Of a stretch of 64,000 nt of DNA, positions 36,631-44,891 are shown piece by piece. The position numbers were made by a program, and so were the translations under genes. Numbering within the stretch: position 1 is the stretch's first letter; every line of letters begins with the position of its first letter. This DNA comes from Halobaculum halobium. Lineage in GTDB: Archaea > Halobacteriota > Halobacteria > Halobacteriales > Haloferacaceae. The notes below the pieces were generated by a model that worked only from the letters and a program-made list of their open reading frames with translations, had not been told where the DNA came from and made no database searches. Location of the stretch: positions 1,922,001 through 1,986,000 of the forward strand of contig NZ_CP126158.1 of the NCBI RefSeq assembly GCF_030127145.1. The letters run 5' to 3'.

Positions 36631-36789
36631 TCACGTATCGTCGCGGTCGACGGCGCGCTCGGCGGCTTCCCCCTCGTCGTCGCTCGTTCGATCGTCGCCG
36701 TCGGCTGTCGTTCGCTCGTCGTCGCGGGCGGCGTTCGTCGGGACGACGGTCACGTGGTCGATGCCGACGGCGGGTTGTTTCGCGGCCAT
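36631..36789 (-). CDS. small acidic protein, 52 residues, unknown
   Basis: From the ATG at 36789: MAAKQPAVGIDHVTVVPTNAARDDERTTADGDDRTSDDEGE and so on to a TGA at 36631-36633. The composition is halophile-acidic and third positions are mostly G/C. A TATA-like TAATTATTAG (about 36815-36826) stands at the right distance for a near-leaderless mRNA. The opening VGIDHVTVVPTN looks like one ordered strand; the rest is probably disordered. I do not recognise a family with confidence. Other frames through here are arginine-rich and unlikely. Confidence 0.5.
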   Translation of the reverse strand: MAAKQPAVGIDHVTVVPTNAARDDERTTADGDDRTSDDEGEAAERAVDRDDT

Positions 36790-36949
36790 GCTCGGTCGAC
36801 ACTTGCCGGTGCTCGCACTAATAATTACCCATGCTCATAACTTATCCCCCGACGCGGCGGGGATGCCCACGGCTAATTGGTCTCAGTCGCGGTGAGCCAA
36901 CGGTGCGGTGGCGGTCGCGGGAACGAGGACCCTCGTGGACCGGTCCGGT

Positions 36950-37483
36950 TTACGCGAACTGCTCGTCGTAGAGGTCCTGGGCGTGCTCGATAGCGTCCAT
37001 CGCGGCCTGCTTGTCCTCCCAACCCAGGGTTTCGACCTCCTTGCCCTCCTCGAGGTTCTTGTAGGTCTGGAAGAACTCGTCGATTTCGTCGATCTGCTGC
37101 TGGGGGATGTCCTCCAGGTCCTCGATGTGATCGTAGCGCGGGTCCTCGCTCGGGACGGCGATGACCTTGTCGTCCTGCTCACCGTCGTCGTCCATCTTCA
37201 TGAGCGCGACCGGGCGGGCCTCGATGACGCAGCCGGGGAACGTCTGGTCCTCGACGAGCACTAGCACGTCGAAGGGGTCCTCGTCGTCGTAGTACGACTG
37301 CGGGATGAACCCGTAGTCAGAGGGGTAGTGAACGTTCGAGTGGAGGACGCGATCGAGCATCACGCCCGGAATGTCCTTGTCGTACTCGTACTTGTTTCGC
37401 TCACCCTTCAAGCACTCCACGACGGCGTAGATCTCCTCGGGGGCGTCGGGCCCCGTCTCGAGGTCTTCCCAGAGGTTCGTCAT
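36950..37483 (-). CDS. ppa: inorganic pyrophosphatase, family I
   Basis: 177 residues, standard for archaeal soluble PPase. Hydrolyses pyrophosphate from biosynthetic reactions such as aminoacyl-tRNA, DNA and acyl-CoA synthesis. Seen: CLKGERNKYEYDKDIPGVMLDRVLHSNVHYPSDYGFIPQSYYDDEDPFDVLVLVE with the metal-binding aspartates, and KVIAVPSEDPRYDHIEDLEDIP. The ATG at 37483 (MTNLWEDLETGP) is the usual family start; two codons upstream a GTG also exists. Confidence 0.96.
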   Translation of the reverse strand: MTNLWEDLETGPDAPEEIYAVVECLKGERNKYEYDKDIPGVMLDRVLHSNVHYPSDYGFIPQSYYDDEDPFDVLVLVEDQTFPGCVIEARPVALMKMDDDGEQDDKVIAVPSEDPRYDHIEDLEDIPQQQIDEIDEFFQTYKNLEEGKEVETLGWEDKQAAMDAIEHAQDLYDEQFA

Positions 37484-37813
37484 GCGCACGACGGTTCCGC
37501 CAACGCGAGCAAAGGCCTTTCGGCACGCGATGACAACGTCGGACAGCCGTCCCCGTCGACGGCGGTGTGAGTCCCATTAGTGCGCACAGACCCGCCGAGA
37601 TACTCCCTCGAGAAGACGTGCGTCCGACCACCCGAATATAGACGGAAGAGTACTTATGTTTGCCACCCGTCTTCTCGGTAACTGGGCGGTTGGCAACGTG
37701 GGGGGAGTCAACCACGGATCGTCCGAATAGCCGCGCCTCAGTCCTTCTACGTGCCGAATTTCTCGTCTGGTTGGTAACAATTAAATACACTCGTGACCTT
37801 TCATCGGCTGACC
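37484..37813. other. 330-base intergenic region with divergent promoters
   Basis: Holds the ppa promoter side (palindrome AAAGGCCTTT near 37514-37523) and the TATA of the PadR gene (TTAAATAC near 37786-37793). It also has a TTGCCA...TGGCAA inverted pair around 37661-37697, a possible site for the PadR protein. I see no convincing gene. Confidence 0.5.
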
Positions 37814-38179
37814 ATGTCAGAGGCACAATCGAAAACGGAAGTGGTCGACATTGCGCGGGATCTCACCGCGTTCCAGCAGAACATCCTCGTCATCCTCTCT
37901 GAGGAGGCGATGTACGGGCTCGCGATCAAGCGCGAACTCGAGAACTACTACGACGCCGAGGTCAACCACGGGCGACTGTACCCCAACTTGGACGACCTCG
38001 TCGAACTCGACCTGGTGGAAAAGAGCGAACTCGACAAGCGGACGAACCAGTACGAGCTGACCGAGACGGGCCGCAAGGCCGTGCTCGACCGCCTGAACTG
38101 GGTCGTCGGCAAGTACGTTACCGACGACTCGCGCGCGGGCGACGTTCGCACGCTCGTCGACGACGCACTCGACGCGTAA
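37814..38179 (+). CDS. PadR-family transcriptional regulator
   Basis: 121 residues. Winged helix: DLTAFQQNILVILSEEAMYGLAIKRELENYYDAEVNHGRLYPNLDDLVELDLVEKSELDKRTNQYELTETGRKAVLDRL, ending with a dimerisation helix (NWVVGKYVTDDSRAGDVRTLVDDAL). GRLYPNLDDLVE is the PadR recognition-helix hallmark. Probably a local or global repressor; no ligand visible. TTAAATAC about 24 bases before the ATG fits a leaderless mRNA. Confidence 0.9.
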   Translation: MSEAQSKTEVVDIARDLTAFQQNILVILSEEAMYGLAIKRELENYYDAEVNHGRLYPNLDDLVELDLVEKSELDKRTNQYELTETGRKAVLDRLNWVVGKYVTDDSRAGDVRTLVDDALDA

Positions 38180-38251
38180 TCGCCGCACTCAGATCGACCA
38201 GAATCGACCCCGGTACGAACGACCCTGCGGCGCGTCACCGCCCAGACGAAC

Positions 38252-38899
38252 TCACAAGGGAGTCCGTTCGTCCGCGGCCTCGAAGACGTACCGCAGCGAC
38301 GCCCGCACGGCGTCGCGCTGTTCTTCGGAGGGCCACGCGTTGCGTGGGAAGTACTCGTCGAGGAACTCCGATAGCTCCGCCTCGGTGGCCGAGTCCATCG
38401 GCCGCGCGTAGTGGTTCCCCATGAAGTCGGCGAACGCCCGCGCGTTCGCGGCGTGGATCTCGCTGTGCGCCTCGGCGACTGCGTCCACGAGCGCCGCGTT
38501 ATGCTCCTCGATTTCGGCCCAGTCGTCGGGGTCGCCAGGCCCGGACAGCGACACCTCGACGGCGCGATCGGTGTCATCGATCCGGTCGATCTGGACCGTC
38601 CCGTCCTCGATCCACTCCTCGGGGTAACACACGAGCGTGTCGTCCTCGTCGCGGACGCGGGCGGTGAAGTCGTGCTCGGCGAGCCGCTCGGCGCGATCGG
38701 CGCGGTAGGCGTCGGCTTCCGCGTCGTCGACAGCCTCACGGGCCAGCCGGGTGAGTCGCTCGGCTGCGTCGACAGCTCGTTCGGGGAGTTCCTCGTCCCA
38801 TTCGTCCCCGTCTGCCGCGGTTCCGCCGGACGCGCTGTCGGATTCGTCGTCGGTCGATACCACTCCCGTCGCGTCGGTGGTGTCCTCTGTGGGTTCCAT
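38252..38899 (-). CDS. rnhA operon protein, function unknown
   Basis: 215 residues. An acidic disordered N-terminus (to about 35) is followed by helices (ERAVDAAERLTRLAREAVDDAEADAYRADRAERLAEHDFTARVRDEDDTLVCYPEEWIEDGTVQ) and a second conserved block, NARAFADFMGNHYARPMDSATEAELSEFLDEYFPRNAWPSEEQRDAVRASL. I recognise it as the protein usually encoded with haloarchaeal RNase HI. It starts one base after the rnhA stop, so the two are co-translated. Function unknown; a link to R-loop or RNA/DNA hybrid handling is only by context. Confidence 0.85.
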   Translation of the reverse strand: MEPTEDTTDATGVVSTDDESDSASGGTAADGDEWDEELPERAVDAAERLTRLAREAVDDAEADAYRADRAERLAEHDFTARVRDEDDTLVCYPEEWIEDGTVQIDRIDDTDRAVEVSLSGPGDPDDWAEIEEHNAALVDAVAEAHSEIHAANARAFADFMGNHYARPMDSATEAELSEFLDEYFPRNAWPSEEQRDAVRASLRYVFEAADERTPL

Positions 38900-38900
38900 C

Positions 38901-39491
38901 TCAGCCCTCGAACGCCTCGTTCGCCAACTCGTCGGCGCGCTGGTTTATCTCCCTCGGCACGTGCTCGATGCTCCAGCGGTCGAACCGCTCCAGCAGTTCC
39001 AGTCCCCGAACCCGCTTCTCGCGCAACCCGGGGTCGTTCACGTTCCACTCGCCGCGGATCTGCTTCACGATCAACTGGGAGTCGCCGCGCACGTCCGCCT
39101 CGTCAAGTCCGTAGTCGGCAGCCGCCTCCAGCGCCCGGATCAGCGCCTCGTACTCGGCTTTGTTGTTGGTCGTGTCTGCGATCCGATCGTTGCCCTCGGC
39201 GACGATGCCGTCGCCCGTGACGATCGCCCAGCCGATGGCCGCCGGCCCGGGATTCCCCCGAGAGGCGCCGTCGAAGTAGACGTGCCCCCGCCCGCCGCCC
39301 TCGCGGACGAGCGCCGCGAGCCGCTGCGGATCGCCACCCTGGACGACGACCTTGTCGTCGTACGCCACCGCGACGGCGCCGTCGCGCTCGGCGCGCCAGC
39401 GTTCGTGGTCTGTGTTGCCCGCGACCACCTCGAGGCCCGCGTCCGTCACCCGCTCGCGGGCCGCCTCGGGGTCGCAGTCGATGACCGGCAT
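38901..39491 (-). CDS. rnhA: ribonuclease HI
   Basis: 196 residues: an N-terminal ~65-residue haloarchaeal domain, then RNase H1. Catalytic acids sit in VYFDGASRGNPGPAAIGWAIV, TTNNKAEYEALIRAL and VRGDSQLIVKQI, with the fourth near INQRADELANEAF. Degrades the RNA strand of RNA/DNA hybrids. ATG at 39491 (MPVIDCDPEAAR). Divergent from the TFB gene. Confidence 0.94.
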   Translation of the reverse strand: MPVIDCDPEAARERVTDAGLEVVAGNTDHERWRAERDGAVAVAYDDKVVVQGGDPQRLAALVREGGGRGHVYFDGASRGNPGPAAIGWAIVTGDGIVAEGNDRIADTTNNKAEYEALIRALEAAADYGLDEADVRGDSQLIVKQIRGEWNVNDPGLREKRVRGLELLERFDRWSIEHVPREINQRADELANEAFEG

Positions 39492-39576
39492 ACCAGACGG
39501 TGGCAGCCGACGCGGAGAAAGCGTTGCCATCGGCACGAACCCTTAACAGTCTCCACACCGACACCTTGTAAACACG

Positions 39577-40581
39577 ATGACAGGGCCAACCCGGCAGCGG
39601 GACGAACGCGAGCGACGACAGTGGACCGGGGACGAGCGCGGCGACGAATCAACGACCGACGAGGCAGAGCAGGAGGACACGGGCGACGAGATCGATCCCG
39701 AGGAGTTCGACGAGGAGGACCTCGTGCGCACGGCGGACGGCGAGCTGATGCACGAACCGACGGGGCTGATCGTCGAGGAGGATCACGTCGATCGGGGGCC
39801 GGAGTGGCGGGCGTTCAATCACTCCGAGCGGCAGTCGAAGTCGCGGGTGGGCGCGCCCGTGACCGAGACGATGCACGACAAGGGCCTGACCACCACGATC
39901 GACTGGAAGGATAAGGACGCCTACGGCCGCTCGCTGTCCTCGGAGAAGCGCTCGCAGATGCACCGCCTGCGCAAGTGGCAGGAGCGCATCCGCACGAAAG
40001 ACGCGGGCGAACGCAACCTCCAGTTCGCCCTCTCTGAAATCGACCGCATGGCCAGCGCGCTGGGCGTCCCTCGCTCGGTCCGCGAGGTCGCCTCCGTCAT
40101 CTACCGCCGCGCGCTCAAAGAAGACCTCATCCGCGGCCGCTCCATCGAAGGCGTCGCCACCGCGACACTGTATGCGGCGTGTCGCAAGGAAGGCATTCCT
40201 CGGTCGTTGGAGGAGATATCGGAAGTCTCGCGGGTCGAGCGCAAGGAGATCGGTCGGACCTACCGCTACGTCTCGCAGGAGCTCGGCCTGGAGATGAAGC
40301 CGGTCGACCCCAAGCAGTACGTTCCGCGGTTCAGCTCCGAACTCGAACTCAGCGAGGAGGTCAAATCGAAGGCCAACGAGATCATCGAGACGACCGCCGA
40401 GCAGGGACTGCTGTCGGGGAAGTCGCCGACGGGATTCGCCGCGGCCGCCATCTACGCCGCGTCGCTGCTGTGTAACGAGAAAAAGACCCAACGCGAGGTC
40501 GCCGACGTCGCCCAGGTCACCGAAGTCACCATCCGCAACCGCTATCAAGAACAGATCGAAGCGATGGGCATCCACGGGTAG
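39577..40581 (+). CDS. transcription initiation factor TFB lacking zinc-ribbon cysteines
   Basis: 334 residues. The B-reader/linker ([47 protein letters not shown]) and both cyclin repeats ([70 protein letters not shown]) are normal, with the HTH that reads the BRE ([28 protein letters not shown]). But the N-terminus ([28 protein letters not shown]) has no cysteine at all, where four ligands normally hold a zinc ribbon. The fold may survive without metal. One of several TFBs expected in a haloarchaeon. TATA-like CCTTAACAG about 30 bases upstream; a hairpin follows. Confidence 0.93.
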   Translation: MTGPTRQRDERERRQWTGDERGDESTTDEAEQEDTGDEIDPEEFDEEDLVRTADGELMHEPTGLIVEEDHVDRGPEWRAFNHSERQSKSRVGAPVTETMHDKGLTTTIDWKDKDAYGRSLSSEKRSQMHRLRKWQERIRTKDAGERNLQFALSEIDRMASALGVPRSVREVASVIYRRALKEDLIRGRSIEGVATATLYAACRKEGIPRSLEEISEVSRVERKEIGRTYRYVSQELGLEMKPVDPKQYVPRFSSELELSEEVKSKANEIIETTAEQGLLSGKSPTGFAAAAIYAASLLCNEKKTQREVADVAQVTEVTIRNRYQEQIEAMGIHG

Positions 40582-40594
40582 GCGGACACGGACT

Positions 40595-40624
40595 CGAAAG
40601 CGATTTCTCCAGTTCTCGCTTTCG
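40595..40624. terminator. hairpin after the TFB gene
   Basis: CGAAAGCGA and TCGCTTTCG form a perfect 9-bp stem around a 12-base loop, 13 bases after the stop. Position suggests a transcription terminator; no long T-run follows. Confidence 0.5.
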
Positions 40625-40928
40625 CGGGGTCGCGAACATCTTTGTCGGATAGCGGAACCACGCCCGGCATGACCTGACTTCAGCCGCGCGACGGTCAACA
40701 TCGGGTTCGAGGTCGACAGAACGGCGGCCTCGATGCGTACGGCGGGAGCCGTGCGCGCGTGCAGTCATCCGTCGCGTGTCGCGTCGTCGGCCGTTTTCTC
40801 TCGGGGGTCGGGAAGCCACCGGCGAGGCACCGACTGCCTGTCAGCCAACTTCCGAGCGTCGCGGCTGTCGACGCCGCCAACCGCGCGGGGAACGTTCATG
40901 TCCGCGGAGCGGCTACGCCGAACCGACC
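40625..40928. other. 304-base intergenic region before nreA
   Basis: No convincing gene on either strand; open frames are arginine-rich. No clear TATA box for nreA was found. Confidence 0.4.
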
Positions 40929-42203
40929 GTGAAGCTGGACGACTACGTCGAGTTCGAGGAGAACGAGCGAGCCGAGCGCCGGCGGCTCGCCCAGGAGAAG
41001 TCCTACGAGCTGATGGACCACCTCGAGTCGTTCCAGCACCGCTTCGACGAGGCGACCGGCGGCGACTCGGTGTTCGGTTCGGTCTCGCCGTCGATCTTCG
41101 TCGGCTCGTCGAACTACCCGAATCTCTCGACGGGCCTCCTCTCGCCCGTGGGCCAAGAAGGCGAGGCGGCGAAGTACGAGACGAGCGGCGCGTGGTACGA
41201 AGAGGGCGTCTCAATCTCGGACGTCTTCGAGCGGCGCACCTCGCTGTTGAACTCCACGCAGGGCGTCGACGCCCGCGACGCTGGCTCCGTCCACGACGCG
41301 TGGGACGGCTTCCTCGGCGTTCAGCGCGAGGTCGCCATCGCCGACCGGCCGGTCGACGTGGAGGTGTTCCTCGACGACGGGCCGAACCTCGATTTCGACG
41401 TGACCGCCGACGACGTGGCGACGCCGACCGGTCCGCGCGCCCGGGCCGCCGACGCGGACCTCGGCGAGAACCCCCACGTCCCCAGGCCGGTCAAGAAGAC
41501 GCTGGAGGACGACGACTGGCGCGCGGAGGGTGCGATGAACTACCTCTATCGCCGTGGATTCGACGTGTACGACATCAACACCGTGCTCTCGGCGGGCGCG
41601 CTCGGCCGGGGTGACCAGCGACGGCTCGTGCCCACGCGGTGGTCCATCACCGCCGTCGACGACACGATCGGGAAGTACCTCCGAGGGACGATCCGTGACC
41701 GGCGGAGCGTCGACACCGTACAGGTGTGGCGCAACGAGTACCTCGGCAACGCGTTTTGGGTGATCCTGGCGCCCGGCGACTGGGAGTTCGAACTGGTCGA
41801 GATCAAGTCGCCGGGGAGCATCTGGCACCCCGACCCCGGGGGGGACACGTTCCTCTCGTCGGCACACGAGAACCGCGAGGGGCGGACGCGGTACGTCGAC
41901 GAGACCGCGGGCGCGTACTACGCCTCGCGATTCGGCGTGCTGGAACACCTCTCCGAGCGCGGCCGGCAGGGGAAGGTGCTCGTCATCCGGCACGTCTCGG
42001 ACGACTACTGGGGCCCGGTCGGCGTCTGGCAGGTGCGCGAGAGCGTCCGCAACGCTTTCGAGGGCGAACACGGAGAGGCGGAGACGTTCGAGGACGCCGT
42101 TCGCGGCGTGAGCGAGCAGCTCCCGGTTTCGCTGGCCCGGCTTCGGAAGAAGTCGACGATGATCGCGGGCCTCCAGTCGAGTCTGGCGGACTTCATCCGG
42201 TAG
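40929..42203 (+). CDS. nreA: DNA repair protein NreA
   Basis: 424 residues from a GTG (MKLDDYVEFEEN). NreA acts in repair of crosslinking-type damage and binds PCNA. Seen: SVFGSVSPSIFVGSSNYPNLSTGLLSPVG, GVQREVAIADRPVDVEV, RAEGAMNYLYRRGFDVYDINTVLSAGALG, RRLVPTRWSITAVDDTIGKYL, and a C-terminal PIP-like tail (QSSLADFIR). A run of seven G (around 41838-41844) is in frame here, so long G-runs in this window are not always damaged. Single gene. Confidence 0.93.
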   Translation: MKLDDYVEFEENERAERRRLAQEKSYELMDHLESFQHRFDEATGGDSVFGSVSPSIFVGSSNYPNLSTGLLSPVGQEGEAAKYETSGAWYEEGVSISDVFERRTSLLNSTQGVDARDAGSVHDAWDGFLGVQREVAIADRPVDVEVFLDDGPNLDFDVTADDVATPTGPRARAADADLGENPHVPRPVKKTLEDDDWRAEGAMNYLYRRGFDVYDINTVLSAGALGRGDQRRLVPTRWSITAVDDTIGKYLRGTIRDRRSVDTVQVWRNEYLGNAFWVILAPGDWEFELVEIKSPGSIWHPDPGGDTFLSSAHENREGRTRYVDETAGAYYASRFGVLEHLSERGRQGKVLVIRHVSDDYWGPVGVWQVRESVRNAFEGEHGEAETFEDAVRGVSEQLPVSLARLRKKSTMIAGLQSSLADFIR

Positions 42204-42318
42204 TCGCCGACGATCTGGAGCGGCGGATCGAAACCGATCACCGCGGCGCGGCCCACACCGTACCGGTTTCGTCACAATACACCACACTGTTACGTTCTCG
42301 CGGAGCGACAGCTTCGGC

Positions 42319-42675
42319 ATGGTCCCACTGTTCGGCGGCGTTCCGGGCGGTCCAGAGCTGCTGATCATCCTCCTGATTCTCCTGTTACTCTTCGGGGGAA
42401 CCGCCGTGTTGGTGCTCGTTCTCGGCGTGGGCGGACTCAAGCTCTTCGGGGGCGCGGACCGGGGGGACGGTCGCGTCGACGACGACCGCGTCGCGACACT
42501 CGAACGGGATCTCGCCGAGACCCGCCGAGAGCTCGCGGAACTCCGCGAGGATCAGGACCCAGAAGTGGGGACCGACCCCGCAACGGGACAGCGAAACGAC
42601 GCCGGTGACAGTAGCGATGCCACCGTCGGGGACGCCACCGCCGAGGACGATTACGACGAGTCGAGATCGGCGTAG
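42319..42675 (+). CDS. TatA-like single-span membrane protein
   Basis: 118 residues. The start MVPLFGGVPGGPELLIILLILLLLFGG closely resembles the transmembrane helix and FG hinge of haloarchaeal TatA. What follows (TAVLVLVLGVGGLKLFGG) is a second hydrophobic stretch instead of TatA's amphipathic helix. Then comes a short coiled coil (VATLERDLAETRRELAELRED) and an acidic tail. It may be a TatA paralogue or a membrane coiled-coil protein that only shares the first helix. No tatC is in the window. Its end overlaps the convergent DUF302 gene by 25 bases. Confidence 0.75.
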   Translation: MVPLFGGVPGGPELLIILLILLLLFGGTAVLVLVLGVGGLKLFGGADRGDGRVDDDRVATLERDLAETRRELAELREDQDPEVGTDPATGQRNDAGDSSDATVGDATAEDDYDESRSA

Positions 42676-43100
42676 GCGGCTTCGACCAGTTCGCCGGTTT
42701 CGCCGATGATCGCTTCCATCGCCTCGCTATCGGCGTCGATCCCGAGCAGCCGCGCGATCCGCATGATCGAGACGTGATATACGGTCTGCACACCCGGTTC
42801 CTCCTGCCATACAACGACGTTGCACGGCATGAGCGCGCCGAGCCGATTATCGGTCGCCTCGAGCGCGCGGTCGGCGACCGACGGGTTGCACGCGCCGAGC
42901 ACGTAGTAGGGGTCGCGGCCGGCGTCGACCTTCTCGTTGAGCATGTCCGAGACGGAGAACTCGACGGGGATCCCGAAGCCGTTCTCGGTGAACACCTCGC
43001 GGACGTGCTCGATCGCCTCATCGTGTTCCATCTCGAGCGTCGCGCGCTTCTCTCCGATGTCTCCGGCCTTGACCGCCGCTGGGTCGATTGGTAGAGTCAC
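42651..43100 (-). CDS. DUF302 domain protein
   Basis: 149 residues from a GTG. DUF302 pattern: ATLEMEHDEAIEHVREVFTENGFGIPVEFSVSDMLNEKVDAGRDPYYVLGACNPSVADRALEATDNRLGALMPCNVVVWQEEPGVQTVYHVSIMRIARLLG, including the conserved LGACNP and PCNVVV blocks whose two cysteines could bind metal or heme. Small soluble protein, function unknown. 3' ends overlap those of the TatA-like gene. Confidence 0.9.
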   Translation of the reverse strand: MTLPIDPAAVKAGDIGEKRATLEMEHDEAIEHVREVFTENGFGIPVEFSVSDMLNEKVDAGRDPYYVLGACNPSVADRALEATDNRLGALMPCNVVVWQEEPGVQTVYHVSIMRIARLLGIDADSEAMEAIIGETGELVEAAYADLDSS

Positions 43101-43205
43101 GACTCTCGGTTCGGCTCGACCGGTGGAAAAACTGGCGCCAGTGCGTGCGCCGTGCCCGTCCGCCGTCTGTCGATCCAGGCGGGACGCGACGGCGCAGCCG
43201 CGTGG

Positions 43206-43496
43206 TTACTCGGCTGTCTGGACGGGGCCGCGGCCGGTCACGTCTTCGACGGCGTCGACGAACGTCTGCCGGCGGTCGAAGTACGTGACGTCGACTTCGC
43301 TCAGCACGTCGGAGAGCTCGCGCGGGCCGTCCGGTGTTCGGATGATCGCGTCGCCCTCTTTGTCGAGCACTTTCGATCGCTCTTGGGGCCACGTGAGCCG
43401 CGAGGCGACGCGCGCTAGCGGTGCGCCCTCGATCGCCGGACCCTCGCCGAGCTCGACGGCGGGCTCCTCCTCTTCGGGTTCGTCGTCGTCAGCCAT
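43206..43496 (-). CDS. DUF5789 family protein
   Basis: 96 residues. An acidic start (MADDDEPEEEEPAVELGEG) is followed by PAIEGAPLARVASRLTWPQERSKVLDKEGDAIIRTPDGPRELSDVLSEVDVTYFDRRQTFVDAVEDVTG. I recognise this as the small haloarchaeal DUF5789 family; no function is assigned. ATG at 43496. Divergent from the membrane protein at 43680. Confidence 0.8.
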   Translation of the reverse strand: MADDDEPEEEEPAVELGEGPAIEGAPLARVASRLTWPQERSKVLDKEGDAIIRTPDGPRELSDVLSEVDVTYFDRRQTFVDAVEDVTGRGPVQTAE

Positions 43497-43679
43497 GTCC
43501 CCGGGTTCGCCCAGGGCCCGCCTAATGCTTTCGGAGCGCCGCTGCGACTCGTCTCTCGGGGCGTGCACTCGAGGGGGCGTTGTCGCTCCCAAGCGCGGTA
43601 GCGCCGCCCGCGGGTGCGGACGCGCGTCATGCCGATGTCTGACGTACCGTTTTAAGTGAAGATGGTATAACATTCGTGT

Positions 43680-44741
43680 ATGAGCAGCCTCGCCGAGGTG
43701 TACGAGGGGCAAGTCGGCGAGTACGCCAGCCTCCGGCGGCTGTACCTCGGCGTGGGGTCGTTCTCGCTTGGCGCGCTCCTCGTCGTCGTCAGTATCGTCA
43801 TCGCGGCCACGGACCTGACGACTGGCGTCCTCGGCTGGGACCTCGGACAGGCTCGCGAGACTGCGGGGATCCTCGCCGGACTCGGCCTCCCTGCGACGTT
43901 CCTCGGCGTGTTGGCGGTGATGCCGACGAGTCGGCGAACGCGCGCGGCCGCGGTCGTCGGCGCGGGCGTCGCCGTCCTCGGCGTGGCGCTGTTCGCCCAC
44001 GCGTACCCGTGCCACTGGTCGGGTGCGCGATGTGTCGGGGAGTACGCCGATCTCACGCTCCCGACCGCCGGCGTGTACTTCTTGGGGGCGTTCACGACGT
44101 TCTGGTGTCTATTCACCGGCGTCGCGAACTTCAAGGCGCGAAACAATCCCGGCGGGACGGTGACCCTGGAGATCACTCGCGAGGGCGAGACGAAGGTGAT
44201 CGAGGTGCCGAAGTCGACTGCCGAGGAACTCCGCGGCGCAAAGGGAACCACCGACCGCGTCGGCGGCGTCGGCCTGCTCGGCACCACTCCCGACGGGAAC
44301 GTCGAGACGCAGACGAACCGGCCCGAGTTCAAACAGAACGGCGGCCGCGCGGGTCAGTCGTCGTCGACCGCCGACGGATCGGGCGCCGGGCGGGGTTCGG
44401 GGTCCAGTCGCGGACCCGGACCGACCACGACTACGACCGCGGGCGCCGCGAGCGACGGCGGGGCGTCGTCGTCCGATATCACCTCGCTCTCGGAGCACCA
44501 ACAGGCCGAATCGGCGCCGGGGATCGACCGAGTCGGTCCCGACGCCGAGCGCTCTGCGGCTCAGTCGCCGTCAGAACCTGAGCGGGAACCGGCGCACTCG
44601 CAGTCGCCCGGCGACTCCTACTGCGGCTCGTGCGGGCACTTCCAGTACGTCCGCACCGATCAGGGAATGCAGCCGTACTGCGGCCTCCACGACGACTTGA
44701 TGGAAGACATGGAGGCCTGCGACGAGTGGAGCCCGCGCTGA
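43680..44741 (+). CDS. four-TM protein with disordered middle and C-terminal cysteine cluster
   Basis: 353 residues. Residues 20-150 contain four hydrophobic helices (LGVGSFSLGALLVVVSIVIA, TAGILAGLGLPATFLGVLAVM, AAVVGAGVAVLGVALFAHAY, GVYFLGAFTTFWCLFTGVANF). Residues 155-310 are Gly/Ser/Thr-rich and disordered. The last ~40 (YCGSCGHFQYVRTDQGMQPYCGLHDDLMEDMEACDEW) carry four cysteines and a histidine, likely a zinc or Fe-S knuckle in the cytoplasm. Probably the haloarchaeal family DUF7139; function unknown. A TTTTAAG element about 27 bases before the ATG implies a leaderless mRNA. Confidence 0.85.
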   Translation: MSSLAEVYEGQVGEYASLRRLYLGVGSFSLGALLVVVSIVIAATDLTTGVLGWDLGQARETAGILAGLGLPATFLGVLAVMPTSRRTRAAAVVGAGVAVLGVALFAHAYPCHWSGARCVGEYADLTLPTAGVYFLGAFTTFWCLFTGVANFKARNNPGGTVTLEITREGETKVIEVPKSTAEELRGAKGTTDRVGGVGLLGTTPDGNVETQTNRPEFKQNGGRAGQSSSTADGSGAGRGSGSSRGPGPTTTTTAGAASDGGASSSDITSLSEHQQAESAPGIDRVGPDAERSAAQSPSEPEREPAHSQSPGDSYCGSCGHFQYVRTDQGMQPYCGLHDDLMEDMEACDEWSPR

Positions 44742-44891
44742 CTGGCGCCGAGCGCTTCTGCACTCCTCTGTCGCTTCCGTCCGTTCGTCGTCGGTGTTTT
44801 GATCTTCGAGCGGTTCGCTCGCCTCGTCACCGTGCTTCCCATCCGAAGTGCTGACCACGCTTGCAACACCGCCACAGCGGTCCCGCGTCGG

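Noticed and set aside
37577-37902. Small open frames between ppa and the PadR gene
   Set aside because: They overlap the PadR promoter and start, and have no halophile composition.
44571-44858. Reverse-strand frame with an acidic start (MVSTSDGKHGDEASEP)
   Set aside because: Most of it lies antisense to the end of the 43680 gene and turns hydrophobic/arginine-rich without domain; probably a shadow.
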